A stretch of DNA of 64,000 nucleotides from G965230615 sp965230615 (lineage in GTDB: Bacteria; Pseudomonadota; Gammaproteobacteria; HTCC5015), in NCBI GenBank assembly GCA_965230615.1, contig OZ246012.1:930001-994000 (forward strand). Direction: 5' to 3'. Under the pieces are notes generated by a model. It saw only the letters and a list, made by a program, of their open reading frames with translations, searched no databases and was not told the origin of the DNA. A program made the position numbers and the translations under genes. Positions 15,976 to 24,604 of this stretch are shown here, piece by piece. Positions within the stretch are counted from its first letter, which is position 1, and every line of letters starts with the position of its first letter.

Positions 15976-16321
15976 CTGGGCATTCTCCTGCGAACTTTTG
16001 TGCCTAAACCGCTTATTCTGACTATCTACGAAAAAAGAGGCGGTATTCTAGCAGATCTTGGCCGAATTCCGAGTAAAGACACACATTAATCGCGTTTTTT
16101 TCAACATTGCTGGCCAAAAAGACCCGCTGCACAGCGAGCAAAATATAACGGATATGCAAAAATACTACAATATAGTGGACTTTTCGAACTCCCCTCACAA
16201 TTTCCGATAGGCTAAATACCAGTCTTTAATCTCAGCAATATAGCAACACGGCCGTAGATGGGCATAAAAAAACCCCATTTTCATAAAATGGGGTTTTTTC
16301 TTAAACAATGGCTAGTGCGCG
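15976..16321. other. Intergenic region upstream of fba
   Basis: 346 bp. It contains the terminator of the FixJ-type regulator at 16271-16300 and presumably the aldolase promoter. No other gene or structure is apparent. Confidence 0.6.
16271..16300. terminator. Terminator downstream of the FixJ-type regulator
   Basis: Perfect 11-bp stem AACCCCATTTT / AAAATGGGGTT (16271-16281 and 16285-16295) with a 3-base loop and flanking A and T runs on both sides. It works for the minus-strand regulator gene and could be bidirectional. Confidence 0.92.
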
Positions 16322-16933
16322 TTAAATACGTTCTTGCACACTCGTCATTTTGACTAATTCAACAATAGATTGCGCCTTCATCTTGGCCATCACACGTGAG
16401 CGGTGTAACTCAACCGTGCGGTGACTCAAGCCAAGCATGTTGGCAATTTCCTTGTTGGTAAGACCTTCTAAAACAAGGTCCATCACTTCTTTCTCACGTC
16501 GTGTCAGACTGTCAATTCGATCACTGACATGTGAGGCTTCCATATGACGGCGACGCATATAGCGATCACGATCAATAGCCTCCTGAACACGTGCCAACAG
16601 CTCGATATCTTTAAAAGGCTTCTGCAAAAAATCTATAGCGCCAGCTCGCATTGCCCTCACTGAGGTTGGTACATTGGGTTCCGAGCTGGTAAAAATAATT
16701 GGTGGCGTAATTTCATACTCACCAAGTGTTTCCTGTAGCTCTAAACCACTCATCCCAGGCAATTCCGAATCTAATACCAGACAGCCAGCTTCATCAGGCT
16801 GGTATTGCGTTAAGAAGTCCTCCGCAGACTCAAATAATTTGACATTGAAACCAGCTACATCCAACGTAGCTTGAATTGAACTACGCCACCCAGAATCACT
16901 GTCAACAATAAATACTGTAGCTTCTCTTTCCAT
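16322..16933 (-). CDS. FixJ-family response regulator
   Basis: 203 residues. N-terminal receiver domain: acidic pair near DSDSGWR, phospho-acceptor Asp about 55 (VLDSELPGMSG), the TSS switch region and Lys in FLQKPFKD. The C-terminal LuxR/FixJ helix-turn-helix is at about 138-195 (LTRREKEVMDLVLEGLTNKEIA, HRTVELHRSRVMAKM). A transcriptional regulator phosphorylated by a histidine kinase. No kinase is adjacent; the nearest is the hybrid kinase at 19795, which has its own receiver. Monocistronic with a strong terminator. The target genes are unknown. Confidence 0.92.
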   Translation of the reverse strand: MEREATVFIVDSDSGWRSSIQATLDVAGFNVKLFESAEDFLTQYQPDEAGCLVLDSELPGMSGLELQETLGEYEITPPIIFTSSEPNVPTSVRAMRAGAIDFLQKPFKDIELLARVQEAIDRDRYMRRRHMEASHVSDRIDSLTRREKEVMDLVLEGLTNKEIANMLGLSHRTVELHRSRVMAKMKAQSIVELVKMTSVQERI

Positions 16934-17629
16934 ACGCTCCCTTGCAACCTCGCGAGATAAACTATATTAGGTCCTAAGACCCTGATTTACGCACACTTGA
17001 CTTTAATCTTATACTTCACATAGCCACAAGCACTAGGTCTGCAGCAGGATTGTGTGACACAGGTCAACCTTTTAGTTGACTACTTGCTTATTGCGTCACG
17101 CTTTACTTGCCCTACAGCATGTTGTGCTTAACCTTTGCTGGCATGACAACTTTAGAGCTAATCTAATTAAAAGCAAAAGCTCCTGGGCGATTAAAGTCCC
17201 TCATACAACTCAAACTTTTACTCAGCGGATGTATAGCATCCAGCTCATCCGTAGAGCAATAGTCTACTAAATTACCCTAATTTACAAGAGTTTCTACCTA
17301 CCTAATGCTTATAATTTTCGCACATAATGGAATATAGCTTTTGCAACTTTATTATATGAATGCACCAACCTAACAAAAGGCACACATATCTGCTTAATAA
17401 TCGCAAAACCCAATGTAGTCATAGGTTATATACTGATAGATAGCCGAAAGTAGATCTCCCATTGGTGACATTTTTTAATTTATCGTCAGTTAAAACAGCA
17501 TGGTCATTTCTGTTCGAAAATAATGACGATTATGATTATTTTGCGCACAGTGCTTTTTGCAAATATAAAAAACCCTCCCAATTACTGGGAGGGCCTGGAT
17601 AGCACTACGCTACCTCTTTAACAGCGAAG
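16934..17629. other. Gene-free region upstream of the FixJ-type regulator
   Basis: About 700 bp with no convincing coding frame. It holds the regulator promoter region and, at its right end, the terminator of the small-protein operon (17567-17593). Short frames near 17076-17270 lack a ribosome site and any family pattern. Confidence 0.6.
17567..17593 (-). terminator. Terminator of the small membrane-protein operon
   Basis: CCCTCCCA (17573-17580) and TGGGAGGG (17586-17593) form an 8-bp stem over ATTAC, followed on the minus strand by six T residues. It supports a real transcript through the small genes upstream of it. Confidence 0.9.
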
Positions 17630-17755
17630 CTACTCATACTCTAATCCGCTGGAAACCAAGCTCTCTTTCGTATAGCTTGGCAAATAGAACACCAGTAACA
17701 TAAAGACAAGGCAATACGTTACTGCCAGTAATAAAGCCAACAAGTATTTACTCAT
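17630..17755 (-). CDS. Small single-span membrane protein
   Basis: 41 residues, with one hydrophobic helix (about 4-25, LLALLLAVTYCLVFMLLVF) and a short polar tail. The start at 17755 is supported by GGAGG nine bases before it. It overlaps the end of the previous gene by eight bases and is followed by an intrinsic terminator, so translational coupling is likely. I do not recognise a family. It could be a small subunit or regulator of a membrane complex. Confidence 0.65.
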   Translation of the reverse strand: MSKYLLALLLAVTYCLVFMLLVFYLPSYTKESLVSSGLEYE

Positions 17756-17960
17756 TGTAATCGCCTCCTTCGGCCCAATAGTCTTTAATGATTCCCGGTA
17801 AAAAGCATGCAATAGCGACCGCTAACACTAATGCAATACCGCAACACAGATATATTCCACGACCTAATGCTGAAATAACTCTGCAACATACATACATCAC
17901 CCTAAATGCTGTCATGCTGATGATTCTTTTGTTTCTGTTCACCCCGTATATATTATTCAT
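17748..17960 (-). CDS. Small membrane protein of unknown function
   Basis: 70 residues from the ATG at 17960 (GGAAG eight bases upstream). A hydrophobic segment at about 32-55 (YLCCGIALVLAVAIACFLPGI) is followed by an acidic C-terminus (DYWAEGGDYNE). Cys-rich patches VCC and LCC are unusual but are inside or next to the helix. The gene follows the 176-residue protein gene by about 95 bp and overlaps the 41-residue gene. No family was recognised. Confidence 0.6.
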   Translation of the reverse strand: MNNIYGVNRNKRIISMTAFRVMYVCCRVISALGRGIYLCCGIALVLAVAIACFLPGIIKDYWAEGGDYNE

Positions 17961-18055
17961 GGTTTCTTCCGTGTCGTTATTGTGTTTATTATTCTTTATC
18001 AGTGCTATATAGCCCGGCACTGTCCGCCCCTTTCAATTTTTTGTTGCATCATTTT

Positions 18056-18586
18056 TTATTGATGCTTTACGAGTTCCAACAAACCTTCGACAAACTTTTC
18101 ATTAATTTCTGTCCCACCTTCAGCTTCAGCATACATAATAACTAGGTCGTAAATTTGCCAGCGCATATGCTTTGGGAAACTTTCGACTTCCAAGCCTTTT
18201 TGCCTAGCCACTTTATCAACCGTCAAATACAAATCACGCTTTAGATCATGATTGATATTGTCCATATCTGGTGCAACGAGCATTGGTAAACTAGGTTGTA
18301 TGCCGCCCCACTTAATCCACTCAGCCCAACGTGTCGCATCCATGTCCTGCTCTGCATACTGCTCAATCAACCTAAGCACCATTTCTTCCAATTTATGTGG
18401 CACTTTATCTTCCAGTAGCCAGCCTCTGGGCGTATTCCGGTGAGTTGCAAATAATCCAGCCAACCAACTGACTCGTGCACTGGCAGTATTAGGCCCTGCT
18501 GAAAGCTGATCTAGAAATAAGTTAAAGCGCTCAGAGCAACCTGTGGTAGCAATGCTTTGTTCACCTCTTGCTGTAACCGGAACCAT
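18056..18586 (-). CDS. Conserved-looking cytoplasmic protein of unknown function
   Basis: 176 residues, mostly helical, without signal peptide or membrane helix. Trp-rich patches (ATRWAEWIKWGG) and a charged C-terminus (KFVEGLLELVKHQ) are visible. The start is supported by AAGGCGAG before the ATG at 18586. It is probably cotranscribed with the two small membrane proteins downstream and is divergent from the binding-protein/kinase pair (gap 234 bp). I cannot assign a family. Context suggests a link with sensing or with an envelope complex, but that is weak. Confidence 0.7.
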   Translation of the reverse strand: MVPVTARGEQSIATTGCSERFNLFLDQLSAGPNTASARVSWLAGLFATHRNTPRGWLLEDKVPHKLEEMVLRLIEQYAEQDMDATRWAEWIKWGGIQPSLPMLVAPDMDNINHDLKRDLYLTVDKVARQKGLEVESFPKHMRWQIYDLVIMYAEAEGGTEINEKFVEGLLELVKHQ

Positions 18587-18820
18587 TTATTACTCGCCTT
18601 TCTGAATAAGCATAGGTAATAATATAAACATCAAACGACAAAAAAGCAACATAATATAAACATAAAACAAACAAAAAACAGACATCATGCAGAAGAAGAT
18701 GCTAAGGTGCTCGGCGGTGCTTGTAAGAGCAGTATAAAAAATGTTAGTTTATACCAATAATTAGCGCTATCGCACATAGAAGTATTGGGATAATCATCGC
18801 TTATATAAAGCACAAAAAAT

Positions 18821-19798
18821 ATGCATAAAATGAACACCCGTCGATTGAAACGGTTTTATTGCACAAATACTTGCCGATATCGGCTTAGTAAATTGGCATT
18901 ACTCACCATAATAGCTTTTTACTACCTTAGCGCTGCAGCCTATGCTGATGCATTAGGCCAGCAGCGTATTTTTGTGATTGCAGGCCAATATGACAAACGT
19001 GCCACACAGCTAACAACTGCGCTGAGCCAGGCCCTCGCACCGGCCAATATCCACCTTATCGATCTGAGCTGTGACAACCTTCCAGCCGATGGGGCTACGG
19101 TAATAGCCACAGGTCATAAAGTGCTCGATGAGGTGCTCAAAAGTGGCAAAGACTACCGCCGTATTATTGGCGTGTTTATCTCCAGAGTCTCTTATGAGCA
19201 AATGCAGAAAAATGGTGATGGTTTTCGCCGCGCACATGTAGTGCTTTCAGACCCTTCCCCATTGCAGCAACTCAGCCTGATCAGAATACTTTACGGTCGG
19301 CGCGCGCAAGTCGGTATTTTGCTGAGTGATAAAACACAGTTTATGCGAAATGAACTGATGCTGGCCGCTAAACAAGCCAATGTTAAACTTTATTTTAGGC
19401 GCTACGATCCTGACAATGAAAAGTGGTTTAGGCGCTTACTCAGTCAGTTTGTTGATTTTCATAACTTTGCTGTATTTTTAGCGGTACCCGATGACAATAT
19501 TTATAATACGCAAACAACCCAGTGGCTAATCCGTTCAGCCTTCCGACATAAAGTTGCTATTATCGGCTATTCACCTCAGTTCGTGCAGTTAGGCGCCGTA
19601 GCAACTGTTTACTCGAACATTGAACATACAGCACATCACCTCAAACAAATACTGTCTAACCCCGACACCTCAAAAGGCAAGGTGAGCTACAACCAAAACT
19701 TTGATGTCATCACAAATAAACGTTTTGCTAAACGCAGAGGTTTTAATGAGCAACTCACGCAAAAAATTCAAAACTTTATACAGAGTGTAAAGCAATGA
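18821..19798 (+). CDS. Periplasmic binding protein linked to a histidine kinase
   Basis: 325 residues with an N-terminal signal or anchor (about 22-45, LALLTIIAFYYLSAAAYA). The rest resembles the ABC substrate-binding fold of the uncharacterised PF04392 type: two-lobe pattern with VLSDPSPLQQLSLIRILYGRRAQVGILLS and the AVPDDNIYN segment. There is no permease nearby. Its stop overlaps the kinase start by four bases (ATGA), so the two are translationally coupled. It probably presents a ligand to the kinase in the periplasm, in the way LuxP and TorT work with their kinases. The ligand is unknown. Confidence 0.8.
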   Translation: MHKMNTRRLKRFYCTNTCRYRLSKLALLTIIAFYYLSAAAYADALGQQRIFVIAGQYDKRATQLTTALSQALAPANIHLIDLSCDNLPADGATVIATGHKVLDEVLKSGKDYRRIIGVFISRVSYEQMQKNGDGFRRAHVVLSDPSPLQQLSLIRILYGRRAQVGILLSDKTQFMRNELMLAAKQANVKLYFRRYDPDNEKWFRRLLSQFVDFHNFAVFLAVPDDNIYNTQTTQWLIRSAFRHKVAIIGYSPQFVQLGAVATVYSNIEHTAHHLKQILSNPDTSKGKVSYNQNFDVITNKRFAKRRGFNEQLTQKIQNFIQSVKQ

Positions 19799-21792
19799 AG
19801 TTATTTAGGTCTGCAACATTTGAGTCTCGTATTTTATTCGCTATCGCTGTACCCATGTTAGCTGCACTATTCACAATCTTTCCTTATTTTCTTTATGAGC
19901 GAATTGATGCGGTCAGCCAAGGTTTAAAAACTGCTGGCAAGCGCCAGTCGCAATATATCGCGAGCATGTCTGAATATGCTTTATTATCCGGCGATACTAT
20001 AAGCCTACAAAGCATGTTAGAGCATATGGTTGCTGAAATCCCTGAAATCAATAGTATCCGTATACTCGATGTAGATAAAAGTGACTTTATCGCACCAACG
20101 TTAAAAGCACTACCGACTCAACTATCAGCAGGTAAAGCGTTAACATTCACCGCCCCTGTTGAAGTCGCCTTATTGCCTATTGCAACTTATGACTTGAGTG
20201 ATGACATTAACTTTACTGAGATTGAGTCATTATCACAGCAAAGCCAAACAGTGGAAAAACAAGTTGTCGGCTATATTGAACTGAACTTATCAACCTTGCA
20301 GGCTGATCAACTGCGCAACCGAATAATTTTCATTTATTCATGCTTTACTTTTCTTGCTCTCGCAATAGGTTATATCACTGCCCGCCTGTTGAGTGGCTCT
20401 GTTGTTGACCCAATAAGCAAGATTATTAAAACTATATCTGCATTGCGCGAAGGGGATTACAGCAAACGCATAAAGTCAAAAAGTGACGATGAGCTGGGAG
20501 AATTGAGCCGTAATATCGATCAGCTGGCCAGTCAGTTACAAAAAACCCGCGAACGCGTGGAATTACAATTTAAACAGCTAAGCGACGCCCGTGAAAAAGC
20601 GACCCAGGCCAGCCAAGCCAAATCTGAATTTCTAGCCAGCATGAGTCATGAGCTAAGACAACCATTAACGGCAATCATCGGCTTTCTACCCACACTAAAG
20701 CGTATCAATAAAAGCGAGTATGCTAGTGAAGTATTGGATATTATTGACACACAATCGAACAAGTTATGCCGCCGCATCGATGAGATACTCAATTTTGAAC
20801 AAATCGAAGCGGGGAAATTAAAATTTCTTGAATCATACTTCGATATTGAAAATGAAATACAAACCATTACCGAGTGGCACCAGACTAGAGCTACACAAAA
20901 AGACATTAAACTTTCTTATTTGGTTGACACTGATGAACGCTTACCGGACATTGATGTTTTCACTGACCAGGTCCACTTTCAAACTATTATTGATAACCTG
21001 ATTGGTAATGCATTGAAGTTCACTCAGCACGGCAGTGTTTTTGTTTATATAAAACAAAAATATCAAACCGACAATGAATTACTCGCAATCATTGAAATTC
21101 GCGATACAGGCATAGGTATTCCTGAGGAAAAGCTAGAGCATATCTTTAAACCTTTTGAACAAGCTGACCAATCAAGTACTCGACGTTTTCAGGGCACTGG
21201 GCTTGGTTTGCATATTAGTAAAAAAATTGTTGATTTACTCGGTGGTGAAATTGCTGTTGAGAGTAAAGCAGAAAAAGGCTCAGTTTTCACAGTCAAACTA
21301 CCATTAACATATCGCCCAAAAGCCAATACGCTTAAAACAGAAGACGACCAGAGCCATAATATAAACCCTATTGTCACACAAGTACTCTATGTTGAAGATA
21401 ATCCATCTAGTCAAACTGTCGTTAAATATCTATTAGAACAAATCAACGTGCATGCTGATATCGCCAATAGCGCGAATGAAGGCCTGGCACTTTTTCGTAA
21501 AAGCAGCTATAAGATGGCTTTTATTGATTTACATATGCCTGGCATGGATGGTTTTCAACTCTGCCATGAAATTCGCAAACATGAAATGGCCAGTCAAGCT
21601 CGCGAGCATGCCACATTAATTGCATTAACCGCTGACGCCACTCAAGAGGCTGCCGAAAAATGTTATGCTTGTGGCTTTGATAATATATTGAATAAGCCAT
21701 TTAAAGAAATAGACCTATTCAATGCAGTGCGCGGCATACTTGAAATAGAAGATAAGCTCAAAGAACTCAATGCACAGCATCAAGAGCCTTGA
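19795..21792 (+). CDS. Hybrid sensor histidine kinase (HAMP-HisKA-HATPase-REC)
   Basis: 665 residues. A first membrane helix (about 12-32) is followed by a periplasmic region (about 33-168), a second helix (about 170-193), HAMP (about 195-248) and a coiled coil. HisKA carries phospho-His about 285 (SMSHELRQPLTAI). The ATPase domain shows DNLIGNALKF, DTGIGI and GTGLGLHI. A C-terminal receiver has phospho-Asp about 578 (FIDLHMPGMDG) and NKPFKE. There is no Hpt domain and no DNA-binding output, so phosphate must go to an outside Hpt or the receiver must act allosterically. It overlaps the upstream binding protein by four bases. The FixJ-type regulator about 2 kb away is a possible but unproven partner. 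Confidence 0.93.
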   Translation: MKLFRSATFESRILFAIAVPMLAALFTIFPYFLYERIDAVSQGLKTAGKRQSQYIASMSEYALLSGDTISLQSMLEHMVAEIPEINSIRILDVDKSDFIAPTLKALPTQLSAGKALTFTAPVEVALLPIATYDLSDDINFTEIESLSQQSQTVEKQVVGYIELNLSTLQADQLRNRIIFIYSCFTFLALAIGYITARLLSGSVVDPISKIIKTISALREGDYSKRIKSKSDDELGELSRNIDQLASQLQKTRERVELQFKQLSDAREKATQASQAKSEFLASMSHELRQPLTAIIGFLPTLKRINKSEYASEVLDIIDTQSNKLCRRIDEILNFEQIEAGKLKFLESYFDIENEIQTITEWHQTRATQKDIKLSYLVDTDERLPDIDVFTDQVHFQTIIDNLIGNALKFTQHGSVFVYIKQKYQTDNELLAIIEIRDTGIGIPEEKLEHIFKPFEQADQSSTRRFQGTGLGLHISKKIVDLLGGEIAVESKAEKGSVFTVKLPLTYRPKANTLKTEDDQSHNINPIVTQVLYVEDNPSSQTVVKYLLEQINVHADIANSANEGLALFRKSSYKMAFIDLHMPGMDGFQLCHEIRKHEMASQAREHATLIALTADATQEAAEKCYACGFDNILNKPFKEIDLFNAVRGILEIEDKLKELNAQHQEP

Positions 21793-21799
21793 ACATCAC

Positions 21800-22522
21800 T
21801 TAAAACAGTGTTGCTATAGGCTCAATTAGTTGCGGGCTATTATTGGCAACTTTATTGACCAAAGTACTCACTGGAAATGCTTCCATTGCTTCTGCTGGAT
21901 ATGGCTCAAAAAATGACACTGAGTCACTGTCTCGATCAGTAGTAGGCTTTAACCAACTTGCATACTGATCTTTATGCAGGATGACTGGCATACGGTGATG
22001 TATGGTTTGCATCAGCGTATTCGGCTGCGTCGTTAAAATAGTACATGACAGCTGTGATTGCCTGATTTCCCATAAACCGGCAAAAGCAAATATATCACTG
22101 TCACGCAAAGTAATATGGTAAGGTTGCTTACCATGGGTTTGTTGTTGCCACTCATAGAAGCCACTGACAGGTATTAAACAATGCCGCCGCTGCATGGCCT
22201 CTCTAAAATAAGGCTTCTCACTTGCCGTCTCAACTTTAGCATTATGTGGCATTAGTGTAGGTTTAGGCGTTTTTAGCCATTTGGGCACTAACCCCCAGTG
22301 CATGCTCGCACAGGCACGAACACCTGCTTGCGTTTGATAAACTACAGGCACTTGCTGTGTTGGTGCTATATTATAATTTATTATCTGCCCTGCACTTGCC
22401 TTATTGACATTCTGCTGTTCACTTGTAGCCCTAAATACATTTTCTAAATTAGCTTCGAACGCCACCTCGAAGATCTCTTGCAGCTTATCGATATCACTAA
22501 CAATATTATAACGCCCACACAT
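21800..22522 (-). CDS. SRAP-domain protein (HMCES/YedK family)
   Basis: 240 residues from the ATG at 22522, which places the catalytic cysteine at position 2 (MCGRYN) as the family requires. It forms a covalent crosslink with abasic sites in single-stranded DNA and protects them. Family motifs: NIAPTQQVPVV, MHWGLVPKWLK, NAKVETASEKPYFREAM, CLIPVSGFYEWQ and HHRMPVIL. An upstream in-frame start (22570) would bury the essential Cys2 and can be dismissed. Convergent with the kinase gene (7-bp gap). Cytoplasmic DNA repair function. Confidence 0.95.
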   Translation of the reverse strand: MCGRYNIVSDIDKLQEIFEVAFEANLENVFRATSEQQNVNKASAGQIINYNIAPTQQVPVVYQTQAGVRACASMHWGLVPKWLKTPKPTLMPHNAKVETASEKPYFREAMQRRHCLIPVSGFYEWQQQTHGKQPYHITLRDSDIFAFAGLWEIRQSQLSCTILTTQPNTLMQTIHHRMPVILHKDQYASWLKPTTDRDSDSVSFFEPYPAEAMEAFPVSTLVNKVANNSPQLIEPIATLF

Positions 22523-22579
22523 AATTATCTTCGCACCTGTTTTTTTACTTATCTTGACCAAACCTATCAATAATCTTCA

Positions 22580-23026
22580 TTGATGATGCTTAAACTCGCC
22601 AACACAGCATGCTATATTTTCACTTCTAAGATCAATACTCAGTACTTTATGCCAAATATATACTCTATTGAAGCACAGCTACTGCTGGCCAAGCTAGTTT
22701 ATGCCACCTACAACTGGAATATTTACCAAGGCATTAATGGCAAGCAGTATATTCAAGCATTCATCACACTCGGGCAAAATAATGGCCGGCAAAAGTCTAT
22801 TCTATTCACTCCCAGTCAGAGCAATGAGCAACAACTCAAGGTACGTGAATATTTGGAGCACCACCCTGCCTACAAAAGCCACCGAATACAACGTAAGCAA
22901 GGCAAACTTTTGCATAGTATAGAGTATGAAAAAGATGATGCAGGCAACACTGACTGTATTGAGCATGAGCAAATTATTGATTGCTGTATACAGGTTATTC
23001 TTGCTCTAAATGATCACAGACTATAA
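22580..23026 (+). CDS. Hypothetical protein
   Basis: 148 residues, divergent from the SRAP gene. Tyr, Gln and His rich, with charged stretches and no signal peptide or membrane helix. I do not recognise a family. The start is uncertain: clustered ATG codons at 22580-22588 or the later ATG at 22649 (MPNIYSIEAQ) are both possible, and neither has a clear ribosome site. It could be a true orphan gene. Confidence 0.45.
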   Translation: MMMLKLANTACYIFTSKINTQYFMPNIYSIEAQLLLAKLVYATYNWNIYQGINGKQYIQAFITLGQNNGRQKSILFTPSQSNEQQLKVREYLEHHPAYKSHRIQRKQGKLLHSIEYEKDDAGNTDCIEHEQIIDCCIQVILALNDHRL

Positions 23027-23401
23027 GCGCTATCAGACAAAAAGCTAGGAGTTTTACTTACCCACGAATAATGTCAAACTAACTAACAAGGTTTAAGGGC
23101 TTACCTAAAAATCATATAAAATTCATTAAACCAAGCATAGTAATTTTGAAGAGGTATTCTATAATTAAAATATAAAGCGCTTATATAAGATCTAGCCGAA
23201 ACATTGTGTCGCTAGCATAATAACGCTGTTACTTGGTTTTAGACATTGGGTTTTAGAATTTGGTTTTTAAAAAGCAGGACAATAAAATAGATTTTCTCAA
23301 TAGACTGCTAAATAGACGCCTAAATAGACTCAGGGGGCCTTCTTCGTCGTCTCCACAAGCCCCGCTGAGTCCTCGTCACCCCCTAGCCTAGGAGTTAGTC
23401 A
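23027..23401. other. Gene-free region with short periodic repeats
   Basis: 375 bp between convergent genes. Near 23296-23330 the heptamer AATAGAC occurs three times at 12-bp spacing. A GC-rich stretch follows (23331-23395). No gene or clean terminator was found. Confidence 0.5.
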
Positions 23402-23803
23402 CTAAATAAACTCAAAATTGTTAACGATATATTTGATGTTAAAAAAGAATGCCAATGTATTCATAAAGTTAATACAAATATTATTACCACTGCTGAAATT
23501 ACGTATATACGTATGGCTCGGCACTCTAACGCGTAATGCCTCTTCAATTTCTAGCTGAGAATAGCAGCCTTGCGACTCTAAGTGTCTATGTAGAGCGTCT
23601 TCAATCGCTGCTTCCAGCGCACGATAACCTGTACCTCTTCTACTACCTTGACGGTAGTTAGCTATCGCTTCGCGAAGTTTTGTTTCGAGTTCGGTTATTC
23701 CAATTGCGTCATAACTTTTGCGCAATATGGCTTCTTGTTGCGGAGAAAAACCTGAAAAAAACTGGCTGGAATCAAAGCTTACTTCCTGAATAATAGTGCT
23801 CAT
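23402..23803 (-). CDS. Hypothetical protein
   Basis: 133 residues. The central part (about 30-80) looks like a helical, soluble domain with ELETKLREAIANYRQGSRRGTG. The C-terminal 30 residues are hydrophobic and aromatic, and unlike the rest. It lies in a poorly conserved-looking area between two gene-poor stretches. No family was recognised; a small accessory or toxin-like gene cannot be excluded. Confidence 0.45.
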   Translation of the reverse strand: MSTIIQEVSFDSSQFFSGFSPQQEAILRKSYDAIGITELETKLREAIANYRQGSRRGTGYRALEAAIEDALHRHLESQGCYSQLEIEEALRVRVPSHTYIRNFSSGNNICINFMNTLAFFFNIKYIVNNFEFI

Positions 23804-23887
23804 GGCTATTCTTCCTTGTATAAAAAAGCATCAAAAGCTACGTAAAATATTATTTACGCAAATAATATTTTACATTAAACATCGCTG

Positions 23888-24604
23888 TCAAACATTTCTT
23901 TGCAAAAAGATGACTGAGAAGGCTCCCTTCAACCCTAAGGGCTTATTTGTATCCACTGGTATAGATAACGTGCCAAACACCCAATCCCATAAGAAAGGGC
24001 CGTAATTATACTTATGTACTCCGCGCTCATGATGCACAATATGCATCTCGGGTGTTTGTATTATATGGCCAACCCAACGCAAACGTTTGGGTATATTAAT
24101 ATTTGAATGATGAAAGCATTCCAATGAGCCTTCAATAGCCAATGCAATGGCCACAGCCTCAGGACTAGCACCCAATAATATTTTGCCAATTAAAATTAAA
24201 TAAATCGTATTGGCAATAATTTCATAAGGATGCCTAAAAAAAGCAATCACCGTTTCCATATGTGTTGGGGCATGATGAAAACTATGCAGATAGTGCCATA
24301 AAAAAACATTGGCATGTTTCCAACGATGAAACCAATAGTTACCTAATGAGTAAAAAAAATAAAAAATAAACCCCTGTGCAACTGCATCCAGGCCATTAAT
24401 CGGCAGAACGCCTGCAAAAGGTAATGACAACCATATAACTAAAACCACTTTCAACCAAATTAAGCCAAATAAACAAACCACGGTAAACCATGAATGGAAA
24501 TAAGGTTTTTTATTATGCTGCCTGGCGGGAAGTGTTTTCTCAAGCAAGAAAAAAAAAGATAAGACAACTGCTTGTACTAGCGCAATATTCATTAGCATTA
24601 TCAT
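23888..24604 (-). CDS. Membrane fatty acid hydroxylase / sterol desaturase family protein
   Basis: 238 residues with about four membrane helices. The histidine boxes of the di-iron hydroxylase family are present: HRWKH (about 92-96), HSFHH (about 107-111) and HIVHHE near residue 192, with ECFHH between. Members hydroxylate or desaturate lipids (sterol-like, carotenoid, fatty acid or alkylglycerol). The substrate cannot be read from the sequence. It stands alone, with long gene-free DNA upstream. Confidence 0.9.
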   Translation of the reverse strand: MIMLMNIALVQAVVLSFFFLLEKTLPARQHNKKPYFHSWFTVVCLFGLIWLKVVLVIWLSLPFAGVLPINGLDAVAQGFIFYFFYSLGNYWFHRWKHANVFLWHYLHSFHHAPTHMETVIAFFRHPYEIIANTIYLILIGKILLGASPEAVAIALAIEGSLECFHHSNINIPKRLRWVGHIIQTPEMHIVHHERGVHKYNYGPFLWDWVFGTLSIPVDTNKPLGLKGAFSVIFLQRNV

